A DNA stretch of 64,000 bases, from contig JAYKYS010000017.1 of the NCBI GenBank assembly GCA_036924285.1, positions 415,501 to 479,500 on the forward strand. The letters are read 5' to 3'. Shown in pieces: positions 34,494 through 46,009 of the stretch (its first letter is position 1; every line of letters starts with the position of its first letter). The DNA comes from Asterella californica. Taxonomy: Eukaryota > Streptophyta > Marchantiopsida > Marchantiales > Aytoniaceae. Below the pieces are notes generated by a model. The model was given only the letters and a program-made list of their open reading frames with translations, had not been told where the DNA came from and did no database searches. A program made the position numbers and the translations under genes.

Positions 34494-34804
34494 CTATCAG
34501 CAATCAAGAACTGATATCAAGAAAAATTTCATAACATCAGCAAAAATTAAAACTTAGATACTGAGTTCGATAACGTTTAAGGAGATAAATATAAAACTTT
34601 GAGAACTATATTTGAGATAGTTATCGAGCTTGATAATTTTAAGAGAGATAAATATCGAACTTTGATAACTATATTTGATATAGTTATCGAGATTGATAAC
34701 TATACATGAGATATTTATAGAAGTCGATATCTATTTCTTGAGATCAGTAAAAAATTTATGATATCATGAGATTTTTCTTGATATCAGTTGCTGATGACTG
34801 ATAG
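34494..34804. mobile_element. MITE-like element, copy 1 (about 311 bp)
   Basis: The left end CTATCAGCAATCAAGAACTG and the reverse complement of the right end, CTATCAGTCATCAGCAACTG, match over about 30 bp, both continuing into ATATCAAGAAA. The interior is non-coding, with repeated GATAACTATATTTGA and GATATAGTTATCGA phrases. Copies at 35488-35766 and 42532-42674 share the ends. The superfamily is not assigned and no target duplication is convincing. Confidence 0.7.
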
Positions 34805-35487
34805 CAATCTCATTCTCGCATTTAATAAAATATATAGAAAAAGTAAATGGTAAAACAAATAACTGATTAAAAATAAGATATGATAGTTCTAAGATTTTCA
34901 TGTATGATGTACTAAGAAGCTCGATGGAGAGTAGTTTCTACCTACGGTTAAATATAAAGCAATAAATACCTCTATGTTTGTGATAAATTTTAATTGTTGT
35001 ATTTACTTTGATAATTGGTGAAACTACTTGTATTCCATGTATGCTTGACTTTGTCAATTGTTATTATATAACAAGCTACAATAATATGGGAATGTTATAA
35101 GTTCATTTTGATCTTGATAAATATTTTCTGATTATTTTAAAGATGTTGCAGATAAACTGATTTCACTTATCACAAATGCAATAGCTTGTTGGATATTTGA
35201 TGACTAATCATATTTAATTTACACACAATTGAGATGTAGCAAATATGAAGTTTTGAATATAATTTCATCTTATATAGGCTTTAGGGTTTAAAAGAAAGAA
35301 AACATCATCTAGTAGATTGTAAAGAAAGGTAGAATAATTATATATGTAATATAAAACTATTTTGTTTAATAGTTATTTAAAATAAGTATGAATAACATAT
35401 AAAACATAGAAATTGTATAAAAAAATATAAATGATGGATAGTGATTAACTAAATTAAAGATTATTATTCAGTTTAAGGAATAGTAGT
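34805..35487. other. AT-rich spacer between MITEs
   Basis: No coding motif or structure recognised. Confidence 0.5.
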
Positions 35488-35766
35488 CTATCAACAATCA
35501 GGAACTGATGTCAAGAGAAACTTCCTGATGTAAGCAAAAATCAGAACTTAGATATCGAGCTCATTAACTTTAAAAGAGATAGATATTAAACTTTGATAAT
35601 TATATTTGAGATATTTATCAAAGTCGATGACTATAACTAAGCTTGATAACTTTAAGAGAAATAGATATCAAACTTCGATAACTATACCAGAAATAGTTAT
35701 CAAGATAGATATCTATTTTCTGATATCAAAAGATTTTTCTTGATATCAGTTGCTGATTACTGATAG
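35488..35766. mobile_element. MITE-like element, copy 2 (about 279 bp)
   Basis: Starts CTATCAACAATCAGGAACTG and ends TTGCTGATTACTGATAG, the same terminal inverted repeat as copy 1, with a homologous interior (ACTTAGATATCGAGCTC, AACTTTGATAA, GATATCTATTTTCTGATATC). Flanking GTAGT precedes the left end in both copies. Confidence 0.7.
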
Positions 35767-37164
35767 CGCTCATATTCCATTCAGTTTTATTGATTAATAG
35801 ACTATCACAATACTATATTGGATAATGTCTTTACATAAATATTAAGAATTTATACAAAAACTTGATCAAACTTTACCATGAAGATGGAAATAACCACTGA
35901 TATGAGATCCACTCTACGTCACGTATAAAGATTAAAAAGACAACGATTTTATAAGAAATAAAATCACGAATATCAATTGTTTTTGCACACAAGAGCGAAG
36001 AACAATTGGTTCCAAAGCTTACTTTTGCATGGATTTCTCCTCATGATACTTTTGTCGCTGTTGGAGAATTCTTATGCGGAACTTCGCCTTCTCACATTCT
36101 CTTCCGTATTCTTCCTCCTCGGCAACAGTCAAACCTTCCCGATCTCTTTCAAAATTTGCTCGTCTTTTCGTCAAGTTCAATATTTCCGTGTCTAACCGGA
36201 CCTAAACCGACCACATCAAAAGTAAGTAACTGTAAACCACCGCATTTGAACTAAGAGCTTTAAGCAAATATGTCAAAATTGGTGACATGATAAGAGATAT
36301 TCTGAGCTGTTTCGAGTGAACAAATAAACTGTTCATGTGCTCGACGTCCTTCAGTGATGATTTTCACTTCGATATTATGATTGTTAGGTCACAAACAAAA
36401 TGGCTGTAAAACATGCAACTTGTTCTTTGAATCGGTGATGAACGTAGCCTTCAAAAGCTTTTCGGGCTATGTATTCCCTTTCAAACCTTTGGAATATATT
36501 TGAGGAGAGACCAGGAACAACAGTAATAAGCGGCTGATATCAGTAGAACTTTTTTTCTGAAAGAAGTATTTTATTTTATTTTTTAATACAAATAAAAATA
36601 ATTAATGGGTAATACATGAAGGACTGTTAACATTTTATAGTCATCAGATTTTGATCTCTATAGTATAATATAAAAGTAAAAAAATACTATAATAATAAAG
36701 ATAGATTATATCATGTTTATAGAAATTAAACTTTGATTACTATAATCACTATAGTAATCAACCTTGATTATTATTATGAAGATAGTAATAAAAATAATAA
36801 TTATTTACTAATTTCAGTTTATCACTTTCTGATTACTGACAACCTACTCTCCTCTATTTGGTGATTACCTTCTCTAATTTCCTCAATCCTTACAGTTGAA
36901 GAGATATAATGTTGATTTGTGTATTTCCACCTCTAATGATCCAATCCAAGGAAAGATAAATGTCCAAATACTTCATACTCCCGGTCTAGTCACCCTAGAA
37001 AAAGTTCCGTAGTCACAGTCCTCAAACCCTACAGTGATATCATAGATTAGCAAATTAATGCAGCGTCCATCGTGTCAACTTAATTGCAGCACGTGCGAAT
37101 CCGAGTAGGCAAGAGAAAAATTCGGACAGGAGATGTGGAGATCGAGTGAGACTCTTTTATTATT
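35767..37164. other. AT-rich spacer, no gene recognised
   Basis: Overlapping frames at 35977-36254 have no recognisable motif. Around 36600-36850 the DNA resembles the MITE interior and ends in CTGATTACTGACAACCTACTC, a diverged right terminus of that family. An AT-rich run of ATAATAA-type repeats lies at 36760-36810. Confidence 0.45.
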
Positions 37165-37358
37165 GTCAGGGAGAGGATCACGTCATCACCTCATGGCAGC
37201 GTGGTGGTTAGATTTCGAGAGTAAGACGATGAGGTCCTGGGTTCAATCTTCTCAATGTTATTTTGACGTTGCGACAGCAGGCCGTGATCTTAGGGTCCTT
37301 GGAGCACTACTGTGCGATCTTCGATCGCAGACTTAAGGTCAATGTCTTAGAAAAAAAA
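37165..37358 (+). mobile_element. candidate tRNA-derived SINE
   Basis: An A-box-like TGGCAGCGTGGTGG (37194-37207) is followed 46 bases later by a B-box-like GGTTCAATC (37240-37248), the spacing and order of an internal RNA polymerase III promoter. The unit ends in A(8) at 37351-37358. No full tRNA cloverleaf can be drawn, so it is not a tRNA gene. No flanking duplication was confirmed and no second copy is in the window, so this is tentative. Confidence 0.35.
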
Positions 37359-37499
37359 TCTCTTCCTCCGAGGTTTAAGAAATAGCAGCCAGCTCCCCGT
37401 CACACACTTGGCCCTTAATTAAATATGCACTTGTTTGCTAATCTTTGACATCACTGTAAGGTCCCAGTTTCCAATAGTGCTACAACGAAAGCATACGAG

Positions 37500-37740
37500 T
37501 TATGAGGAAGATTCTCTCCCGGGGAAGATTCTGGACCAGTGATCCCGAGAAACCTCCAGAAAACCTTGAACCATTCATCCGGAAAGCTCCCGGGCCAGTT
37601 AAAGCACAGAATATCCCGGACCTACAGCAAATTCCCGGATCAGTTACATCAGGAAAGTTCCTGGTCCTACAAAGGAGTTTTCAACTCAGTGACTCCGGGG
37701 CAATCTCAAATCCAAATTAGGAGTTATCGGGATACAGACA
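37500..37740 (+). repeat. degenerate repeat, CCCGG..CAGTTA motif
   Basis: GATTCTGGACCAGTGA (37527), GCTCCCGGGCCAGTTA (37586) and ATTCCCGGATCAGTTA (37631) recur 45-59 bp apart with shared CCGGAAAG/AGGAAAG phrases. The block is GC-richer than its surroundings. Overlapping short frames here follow the repeat and are not convincing genes. Confidence 0.5.
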
Positions 37741-39224
37741 TTCCCCGGACAAGTTGTGTAATCTGTAAATAGGTGTGTTAAAGTTGTCGCGTATGAGTAG
37801 TTAAGGGCTATTTTTTATTTTCCAGTTTAGGTTAGTTTATCAAATTATGATAATCAGTTAAGATATTTGTTATCTTACGCTTTGCGAAATTTATATTTAC
37901 GGTTTAGGGTACATCGTTGCACGATCTTTACTCTCTCTCCCGTTTGTTTCTGGTGGTTCTCTTTGGCGTCCCCGTGCCTTCTCTGTGTACTACCTCCCGC
38001 TGGGGAGGCAGATCTTCTAAGGTATCTCCACTGCTCCATATTGAGATAGATTCATAGTTTATTTAGTATTTAGACCAAGGTCTCATGCGATTTATATCAA
38101 AGTTTCAATCTTTTTATTACTGAATTAGAGAGTTTGGGCTCTCATAACTTTCTCTCATCATAGTGTATCAGATCATCTGCATGGATTACCTGTGTAGTGA
38201 TAGTACCAATGTACTAGTAAATGATGATATTTTGTCGAATGTTATTTTTATCAATGTGATCTAGTCAATATCCTGATGTACTAAGTAGAAATCTACTCAA
38301 GGACCCGATGTCAAGTAATCACAAAAGCAGAGGTAATCTGATTAAGGAGAGGTACTCTTGATATGTTTAACTTTAATATGTTGAACAAGGTATCTTCCAA
38401 GTTGCACGAAAAGCACATGTGAAGTAAAATAACGTTAAACAATCATCCCTTCTTTATGATCACAAATTTCACGATAATGGATTTTATCGTCTAGAAATCA
38501 CTTGTTGTTGTCTCATTATGATTGCATGATTTTCGTTTTAGATTGTAGGAAGGAGGAGATATTCCAGGTTATAATTATTCCCTATATATTAAAAATCTGT
38601 ACAAAAATGTCGTAATCAACACGATAGTTTGAACTGAAATCAAAACTATAGGTTTTGATCCAAATGATTTGGAAGAGTACAATACCTAAACTGAATCACT
38701 TGAACTGTCTCTCTAACCTCTGAACTGAAGACGTTCTTCTGTTTGTTGAATGTCCATGTCTATTTTACGCTTTAGGCTAAACTAAGAATCATTCAAGAAA
38801 ATATTTACAATAATTTGTACTCCCACTACTTGAAAAACGCTTTTCAGTACTGTAAAGATATCCCTGGTACTAGGGATACTTGTGTTCTGATATCACTTCA
38901 TATTTAAAAGTATTGTTGGAGCTGAGAAAATATATAACTTAATACCTAAACCCTAAATTATCTTAACATTAAAAGAGATACTCCCGATAATTAATCGATG
39001 GTAGTACCACTATGCCATACTTACATGCTCAACCAGTCTACTACACCAGAAATAGTCCCTCAATCAGCAACAACCTTTAAGGCACACTAAATAAGGTTGA
39101 TTGGGATATGAATAGTCAACTTATCACGACAAATATATTCAAAAGATACTCCCGATAATTAATCGGATGGAGAAGTACATAAATCTCAGTGGATACTAGA
39201 CTTTACATCCAACACCCTTCTAGG
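37741..39224. other. spacer with a direct repeat, no gene recognised
   Basis: AGATACTCCCGATAATTAAT followed by CG-ATGG occurs at about 38978 and again at about 39134. A pyrimidine-rich stretch lies at 37918-38036. No coding motif is seen. Confidence 0.5.
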
Positions 39225-39368
39225 TCGGGATGACAGATGGAAGGAAGGTGAAACCCAATGACATGTTAAGAGAAGTACATGTTGTCAAAACAAGATTATG
39301 ATTTGTAATCAGCTTGCTGGTAAAAGAAACGAGCCTAGATGAGAAGAGTGATATTATTGCTAGAAAAT
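39225..39368 (+). pseudogene. Ty3/gypsy protease fragment
   Basis: The plus strand reads MTDGRKVKPNDMLREVHVV, then a break, FVISLLVKETSLDEKSDII. MTDGRKV matches the protease piece at 6374-6394, and the rest fits the end of a gypsy aspartic protease. It stops at the copia LTR that begins at 39370, which probably interrupted it. Confidence 0.65.
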
Positions 39369-39369
39369 A

Positions 39370-40085
39370 TGTAGAAAGATCAATGCTCTAGGAATACACT
39401 CCAAGAAAGAAAAGGGAATAAATGTATATAGAAGATGATTACAAAGGGAACCTTAATGGTAATGTACTAGTTGTATGTAACATCCAACTAGTATAAACTT
39501 TTGATCTACTAGAGCTTGGTATTATACCAACACTCAAGCTCAAATCTACATCGTATAATCCGAGACATTGTCCAAAAGCATCAAACTTATGTCTAGTTAT
39601 TTAGTGAAGACATCGACAACCTAATCTCTTGGGCTCACATAATTGAGCTCAATCTCTTATATAATGAGTTCATCCTTATTGAAATGATAGTTTCAAATAT
39701 CATATAGTAGAAGTCAAATTGATTTGTATCTAGCGTTCGTTGCTCCTCGATACTGTGTCTCTATGGATGATAAATTAATAACAAGTTGCTTATGAGAAGC
39801 TCAGCTTATCGCAACGCATCCATGTATAAAAATATAACATGATAGAGATCTCTTGCTGACATTTTCTGCCCAATCAACATCAATGTAGTCATGAACAACA
39901 ATAATTCGTTATACAGATAATGAAGTCTGTTCCACATCAAAACTTAATGTAGTAGAAGATCTATTTGACAACTATCTATTTGATCTATTTGACAACTTCC
40001 ATATGTGGTCTTCGTGGTGGTTGCATGAATTGACTGATAAGATCAACCTCATATCTTAAGTTTGGTGTGGTAATTGTCATCCACC
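39370..40085 (-). mobile_element. copia fragment: shortened 3' LTR and RNase H remnant
   Basis: 39370-39532 is a 163-bp version of the copia LTR (TGTAGAAAGATCAATGCT ... ATACCAACA on the plus strand) with internal deletions, including the TATA/hairpin part. Beyond it, 39533-40085 aligns with 13570-14210: the end of the RNase H and part of the RT tail, heavily decayed (for example the segment matching CGTTCGTTGCTCCTCGATAC at 39733). It points left like the other copies. Confidence 0.82.
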
Positions 40086-42531
40086 ACTCCAGTGATAAGC
40101 AATGTCTTATCTCTTTCTACACCTCATGCATATCTTAATTTTTTTTATGCATCGGTGTAGATTTTAAACTTCAATATCTATAATAGACAAACACAAAATA
40201 ACATGTAGCATCGTGCAAGTAGACATTTAACTTTATTGTCTTGTGAAAATAATCTTGTGTGTCTGAGATTTAGAGATATCAAAGATCGACATCTATATTT
40301 CATCGAAATCAGAATTTCCCAACCATCAATAGATAATACTATTACTTTTAACATAAATATACGTCGCTTGCATGAACATCATTGTCCTACATTGCTCTTG
40401 ATGACATCCTCTTATACAACATCCACATAATGTCTGGCTTCGACTGCTAAACTCCTATGTACATTTGCTGCTCACGTATCACACTATTGTGATGAAAGTT
40501 ATCTTCAGATCCGTCATGCATCTGCCATCTAAGAGGCTGATAAAAGGTATCCACTCAAGGATCGTACTTCGAGGGAGCTCATATCATATCTGCTCGTCAA
40601 AACAAGACAGACCATCATCTTCAAGGTCCCAAAAAGTACCTCCTGGTAACGTGTACTACAATCCGAAGAAAAAACGCATAGATCTTCATCGACTAGTGAT
40701 CAAAGAGAATTATGAAAATTTGATCTCGTGTGAAAACTGGAAGTGCTTGCTCGTAGGAAAAAACTGTGGATCTCGATAGACCTTCACGTAATAATGATGT
40801 ATTTGGTATTTCAGGCTCTTTCATCGTCAGAATGATTCTCCGTCAGAGATCTAAGCTAGAAGATCTCTGAAAGTCGAATGAAATCTTCGCCAAGAAAACC
40901 ATGTCGATGATTTCTAGTCAAATAATAAATACAACACACCCCCTTTCAGCTTAAATCACACCAATCTCGCGTTTCTCCTTTGTTTCCTTCTGCTTTCTTA
41001 ATTGATTTGTTCCTTTTATCAACAGGTTATATTTTTCCCATGCCTTTTTACATACTCCCTTCTTCTTTTTTCTTTCCTTCTTAAATATTTCCGTTACATT
41101 AAGAGGAACAAATTATTACTATTGCTTCTACTTTTAAATATTTCCTTATTACGGACTAAATTCTTCATTAAATCTATTGCTTTGCTTTTAGTATTGCATC
41201 GACTTTGTTATTGCTATAACTTGTGATATTTCCTTCTACTCTAGAATAAATTCAACTATTGCTTCTACTCTTATTATTGCGATATCTTTTCAGTATTTCC
41301 CTCTACGCTTTCCAGAAATATAAATTAAATCGTCTTCTTCACTTTTATGGTCATGATTGCTATAACTTTCTCTTTGTTAAACCATCAATTTTAAATATTT
41401 CCTTATACGAACTAGGCTCGCACTTACTCACGAAGAAAATTATTCGAGGTATCGAGCAATTGGTCCTCCTCCCGATATTTATATGATTTGTTAATGTTGC
41501 TACGAGCTCATGATATCCCATTCCATTGACAAAAATGCAAATAATGATTTATTTCAGGGGCCTTTAAGCCTACATTTAAGACCCCATGTAACTTTTTTCG
41601 TGGAGCCCGATGGAAAGTTCTTTCTCGATTGTATTGTAACCTCCTCAATGGAAAATGACTACGGGGATTTCACGATAAAGTCCGTGTCACAACTATCACC
41701 TACTCAACATGACTTCAATTTTGACTATCACCTAACATAAGGCAATCTCATTGTGTGAAACTAAACCTAGATCGCTCATACACACTGGTGTAAGAAAGTT
41801 GACAACCGATTCTTAAGCTCTTTTGTCAACCACTATATGAATCGGTGAAGATCATTTCTTTCTCTATTCATTTGGAAACGTACAACGACGAACACAAAAA
41901 GTATATTTCTGTTCTTGTCATTGATATTGACATATAAGAAAATATGTGTTCCATATAGATGTCGAACCTCTATATGTATATGTGGATTAACCTCTCCGTT
42001 CAGTCGAAAAACCTACTCATTTGTTATAAATAAACCACCGACATAGACTTCCATGTCTAAATATGTGCATTCGTATCCTATTGACGTTGTCGAGTTTAGG
42101 GTTCATGCTTCGAGATAATATTTATCTCATTCTACTATCATTTGCTTATCATGATTCATCAAAGTCTCATTAAGAACTTTTCACTTGCGACATGCACTTC
42201 ATGTTACTACTTAACTAGTTTGCAAACTCAATATCTATCCATCTAAAGTAGTCAACGTTATATATTTCACGCATAAATTATAAATTATATGACCTCAATG
42301 ACTATCCGTATGTGGTATAGATACCAAAAGTTTATATCTATATGTCTCAAACATACTGAACTTGTGCATATTTTTTGTTCGTTCAAATCTAAGATTGCTG
42401 TAATATGAAAGTTTTATATGTACATGTCTCAAATATACAGAACTTTAGTCTCGCACATGAACATATGAAACTGATCTTTGTCGATTATTAGGTTTTTATT
42501 GATTATATCACCCGTATCCACTGCAACCATA
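40086..42531. other. no gene recognised; pyrimidine-rich low-complexity stretch
   Basis: 41000-41420 is pyrimidine-rich on the plus strand, with repeated ATTGCTTCTACT and AAATATTTCC phrases, probably a decayed tandem repeat. The 76-codon frame at 41510-41740 is the most protein-like here but has no recognisable motif. The 104-codon frame at 40465-40779 is likewise unassigned. Confidence 0.45.
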
Positions 42532-42674
42532 TATCAGTTGATGGAAACTGCTATTCGCATCTCATAATTATCAAACTTGATATTTATCTATCCCATAATT
42601 GTCAAGTCGACAACTGTCTTCTGATATCAGAAGATTTAACTGATATCCAGAGCTTCTTTCCTGATTACTGATAG
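42532..42674. mobile_element. MITE-like element, copy 3 (internally deleted)
   Basis: The left end TATCAGTTGATGGAAACTG and right end TTTCCTGATTACTGATAG correspond to the terminal repeats of copies 1 and 2; the interior keeps AACTTGATATTTATC and TTCTGATATCAGAAGA but is about half the length. Flanking ACTACTCC matches the complement of the GTAGT outside the other copies. Confidence 0.55.
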
Positions 42675-44130
42675 ACTACTCCTCTGTGAGAATAATAACA
42701 AGTAACAGCAAACTGTTATCGTGATATCAGGCATAAGTTACTGATGTCAGTAGATCATAATAGTGTAATAGTTCTACCGTAGAGGTCTTGGATGTCGAGA
42801 CATTTTCTTGTCTCAACGGCTCGGTCAAGCTTCATAAGGTCTTTCTGTCCATGTGCAGGTAGTCCGCACCTTCACAGACATGTCTATTTCACCTACCTCT
42901 CTCCGAAATAATTTATAACAATAAAATTCTAGACTGGAAGCAACACAATTTCCTATAATTTGTGTGAATGAAGAACTAGTGAACTCACTAATTAACGCAT
43001 GGACTCGTTAGTTAAGCTAACGAGCTTTGCCAACTTCTCTCGAACTCACCGATATCTCATACTCCATTACCCAGTTCAGCTAGTGAGTTCCCTAGCTTCT
43101 TAGTGATGTGAGTTTTACTGATATCAGTTTACTGTTGAAACTGTCATTTCCTCACATGACTAAAGGTATTGTACTCAGGTTTCTCAACGTATTATAATTT
43201 CAACATGCTACCCTTGCGTACTACGGAAAGAACGTGTAGAAGAAGAGAAGAGCGCAGACCGACAGAATACGGATAAATTTGGATGTGATTGGCTGTGCTT
43301 CGTTATGCAGTGTGTCATGCCTCTTAAAGAAAATAAATCTTTTTTCCGGAGAGTCTGTATGCATGCTAAATCTAATTTCAAAAAAATATTATTAATCTAA
43401 ATACTTTTATATAATCAAAGACTAGATTAATCTAGAAATCTAGATTAATCTAAAAATATAGATTTTCTCCTAAGTGTTAATTATTATCCAACCAAGAGTT
43501 ACGAATAGTTCCAAAGATAATCCATAAACTTTACGCGTGAAGAACTACTTCCATGACTATAAAATGATGCTTGTACGAGTAACAGAAATATATATATTTT
43601 TGTTATTAATTTACTCCTTAGCCCTTCTTGCAGGAAAGATAGCGAAGAAGTTAATTGAGCATGATGCATTCTTCCATCAGAAAATAGAAGAAGGTGAATA
43701 TGCATACAAAGTGTACTTCTGTCAGAAATGAAGAACATGACAAGCGATCAAAATGACAGTAAAATGCACTAGTATGACTTGTTCTAAGATTAATTTATAA
43801 TCTATTCTGGCCATGTTAATATATTTAATTTAGGTATGTGGCATGTATATACTACTGTTGTCATAAAATTGAAAAATTTACAATGACTATGCAAAAGAGA
43901 AGGTTGGGTAGGTGTGAATTGCGACTGTGAACCGAAAACATCAGGAACTGTGACAGTGGACGTACAAGTGTTTCTGAATCCGGAAAAATTCTTTCCTTCA
44001 ACTTGACACCTACCAAAGCCATACCCTGGGATCTCCGAACCTTCTCAACCTTTATGCCATCTTTAGACTATAAACTTACAACTTCTAAGAAGTCTGGATA
44101 AGTACACGTACAACTATGAAACGATCTTAA
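42675..44130. other. no gene recognised
   Basis: AT-rich. The frames at 43499-43738 (minus) and 43537-43731 (plus) overlap on opposite strands and lack motifs. GATATCAG phrases near 42720 and 43125 hint at further decayed MITE pieces. Confidence 0.45.
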
Positions 44131-44279
44131 CTCATAAGTCTAGCGGAAAGATATCCTCTTGAGAGTATAAGTGCAAAGTTATCAAAAGTTATCCATTCAT
44201 TAATCTTTAGATAGTATATTAATTTAAACATTAATTTCTTACCTAACCCTTCCCAACTGAAAGGTTAGGTAATAAATTA
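44131..44279 (+). repeat. dispersed repeat with terminal foldback, copy B
   Basis: Counterpart of 1040-1170 in the opposite orientation. CTCATAAGTCTAGCGGAAAG, GTATAAGTGCAAAG, CATTCATTAAT and the hairpin at 44232-44279 (TAATTTCTTACCTAACCCTT against AAGGTTAGGTAATAAATTA) follow in the same order. Confidence 0.6.
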
Positions 44280-46009
44280 GAATATGCATGGTTCCCAAAA
44301 TGTTAAAATAAAACTCATCTCAAGTTAAGATTCAACTCTAAACTGAGTCATGTTGGCCAGGTTCATCGCACTCTTACCTGGATTATATTCGCTCTTCTCA
44401 ACAAACGTTCCTTGAGAGCCTTTAAACAATTGTCGCGGACAAGAATCATCTGTGGTCTGCTCAAGTGCTGTCTCGGATTGATGGATGAAGGGAAAAACGA
44501 CGACAAGTAGTCACTTTCTACCTGCAATTGAAGACAAGGAAAACAAGTAGCATGAAGGTCTTCGCCAGGTTAATATTTGAACACTCCTCACTATACAGAA
44601 GAAAAATAAGGACTAACAAACATTAGAGAATTCTCCAAGTTCATAGGTCAAATGTAAACAGAAGGGACTTGTGAGTACTCAAGAGATCCTAGAAATAGGA
44701 CTAACTTTGTTACCGTTTTAATTACCGGTAAGGAAAATATCTGAAAGAGGCGTCAACGCTGTAGATTTATTAACATTTTAATTTACACTCGATTCATTTT
44801 CTTTTACGAGCACACTACTCCTTTAAGGTAGAGAAAACAAGAAATGAAATGTAAGAAAACGATCACATGTCTATTTTTAAATCCCATCCGTAACGAATAG
44901 TTATTTTTGTTTCGATTATAAACTAATTTATGATCAAACATTTTCCTAACAAGAAGTTTAGTTATAAACTAAACTATTCACACATTTGCCTCTCCATTTT
45001 AAGATGGAAAAGTGAATAAACATATTGCTAATTGTTTACTTTATGGTTATATAATTATCTCTCCAGGAATACACGATATACACAGCAGTAGGATTATCGA
45101 ATTGGCAGGAGTTATCGAGGCTTAGACCACTGTGTAATGAGCACCTATCCTCTTGGAAAGGACCTCTTGATATCAAATAGACCATACCATCTAGCACAAT
45201 CTTTTAGTTGCACACTCGTACGAACTAACACCTCCTGACGCGTGTGTTTGAGTGTTCTCCATAACGCGACGCTTATGTTGTGAGTGTTATCTTACAAGAC
45301 CTCTTAATGTTCAATGTCACCTTCAGAGTTTCCATTTTCTATTTGGTTTTCTTTTTTCTCTATTCTATGGAGCCATTATCATCGATACGGAAAACTACAT
45401 TCTTATTTGGAAAAGAGTAAGATTAGTATGTCTATGGGAGTGGAGTAGAGGAACAGAGTTACCAGAGGATGATATACATTCTAATTGACTTTCGGAAAAC
45501 TTTATTGCGTTAAATATTACTGGAAATATGTAAGAACTAAAATTACAGATAAAGAGATGCGATAAATTAAAATACGATTTAAAGTTCTTTTAAATATTAC
45601 ATCCAGACAAGAGTTATAAAAGAAAACCCATAACTGAAGGGTTTGCAAATCCGCTCTGAAAACTATATTTGCTATAGCTTTACTAACTAAAAGAAGTTTT
45701 TGATTGAAAGTTTAATTTATTACTTAACCTAAAAACTTAAACTGCTCATTAGAGCAGTGTTAGGTGAATATATGGAGATCCGTCAAAGTTGTTTATCTTT
45801 TTCTGGTGTGTAAGATCAGTGGAAGATCATTTGGTTCATTAACAATTTGGTTTGTTTATCGGTTGTTCATAGGTAGCACAATAAGATAACAATATATCTT
45901 ATTTTTATGTTAATTGATATCATTAAAAAGTTAACAAATATACTAACTTAGCTAGTGAAACCGTTAGATTGGAGTGGAAAGTAATTACCAAAGTGCAGAA
46001 TGGTAGTTC
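44280..46009. other. no gene recognised
   Basis: No coding motif or element end. The 78-codon frame at 45252-45488 has one hydrophobic stretch but no supporting context. Confidence 0.45.

Noticed and set aside
37194..37250. A tRNA gene
   Set aside because: A-box- and B-box-like motifs are present, but no acceptor stem or cloverleaf can be drawn; kept only as a SINE candidate.
41510..41740. 76-codon frame as a host exon
   Set aside because: Reads like protein in parts but has no recognisable domain, no clear splice partners and lies in AT-rich repeat DNA.
43499..43738. Overlapping 79- and 64-codon frames with hydrophobic stretches
   Set aside because: They oppose each other on the two strands, with AT-rich composition and no motif.
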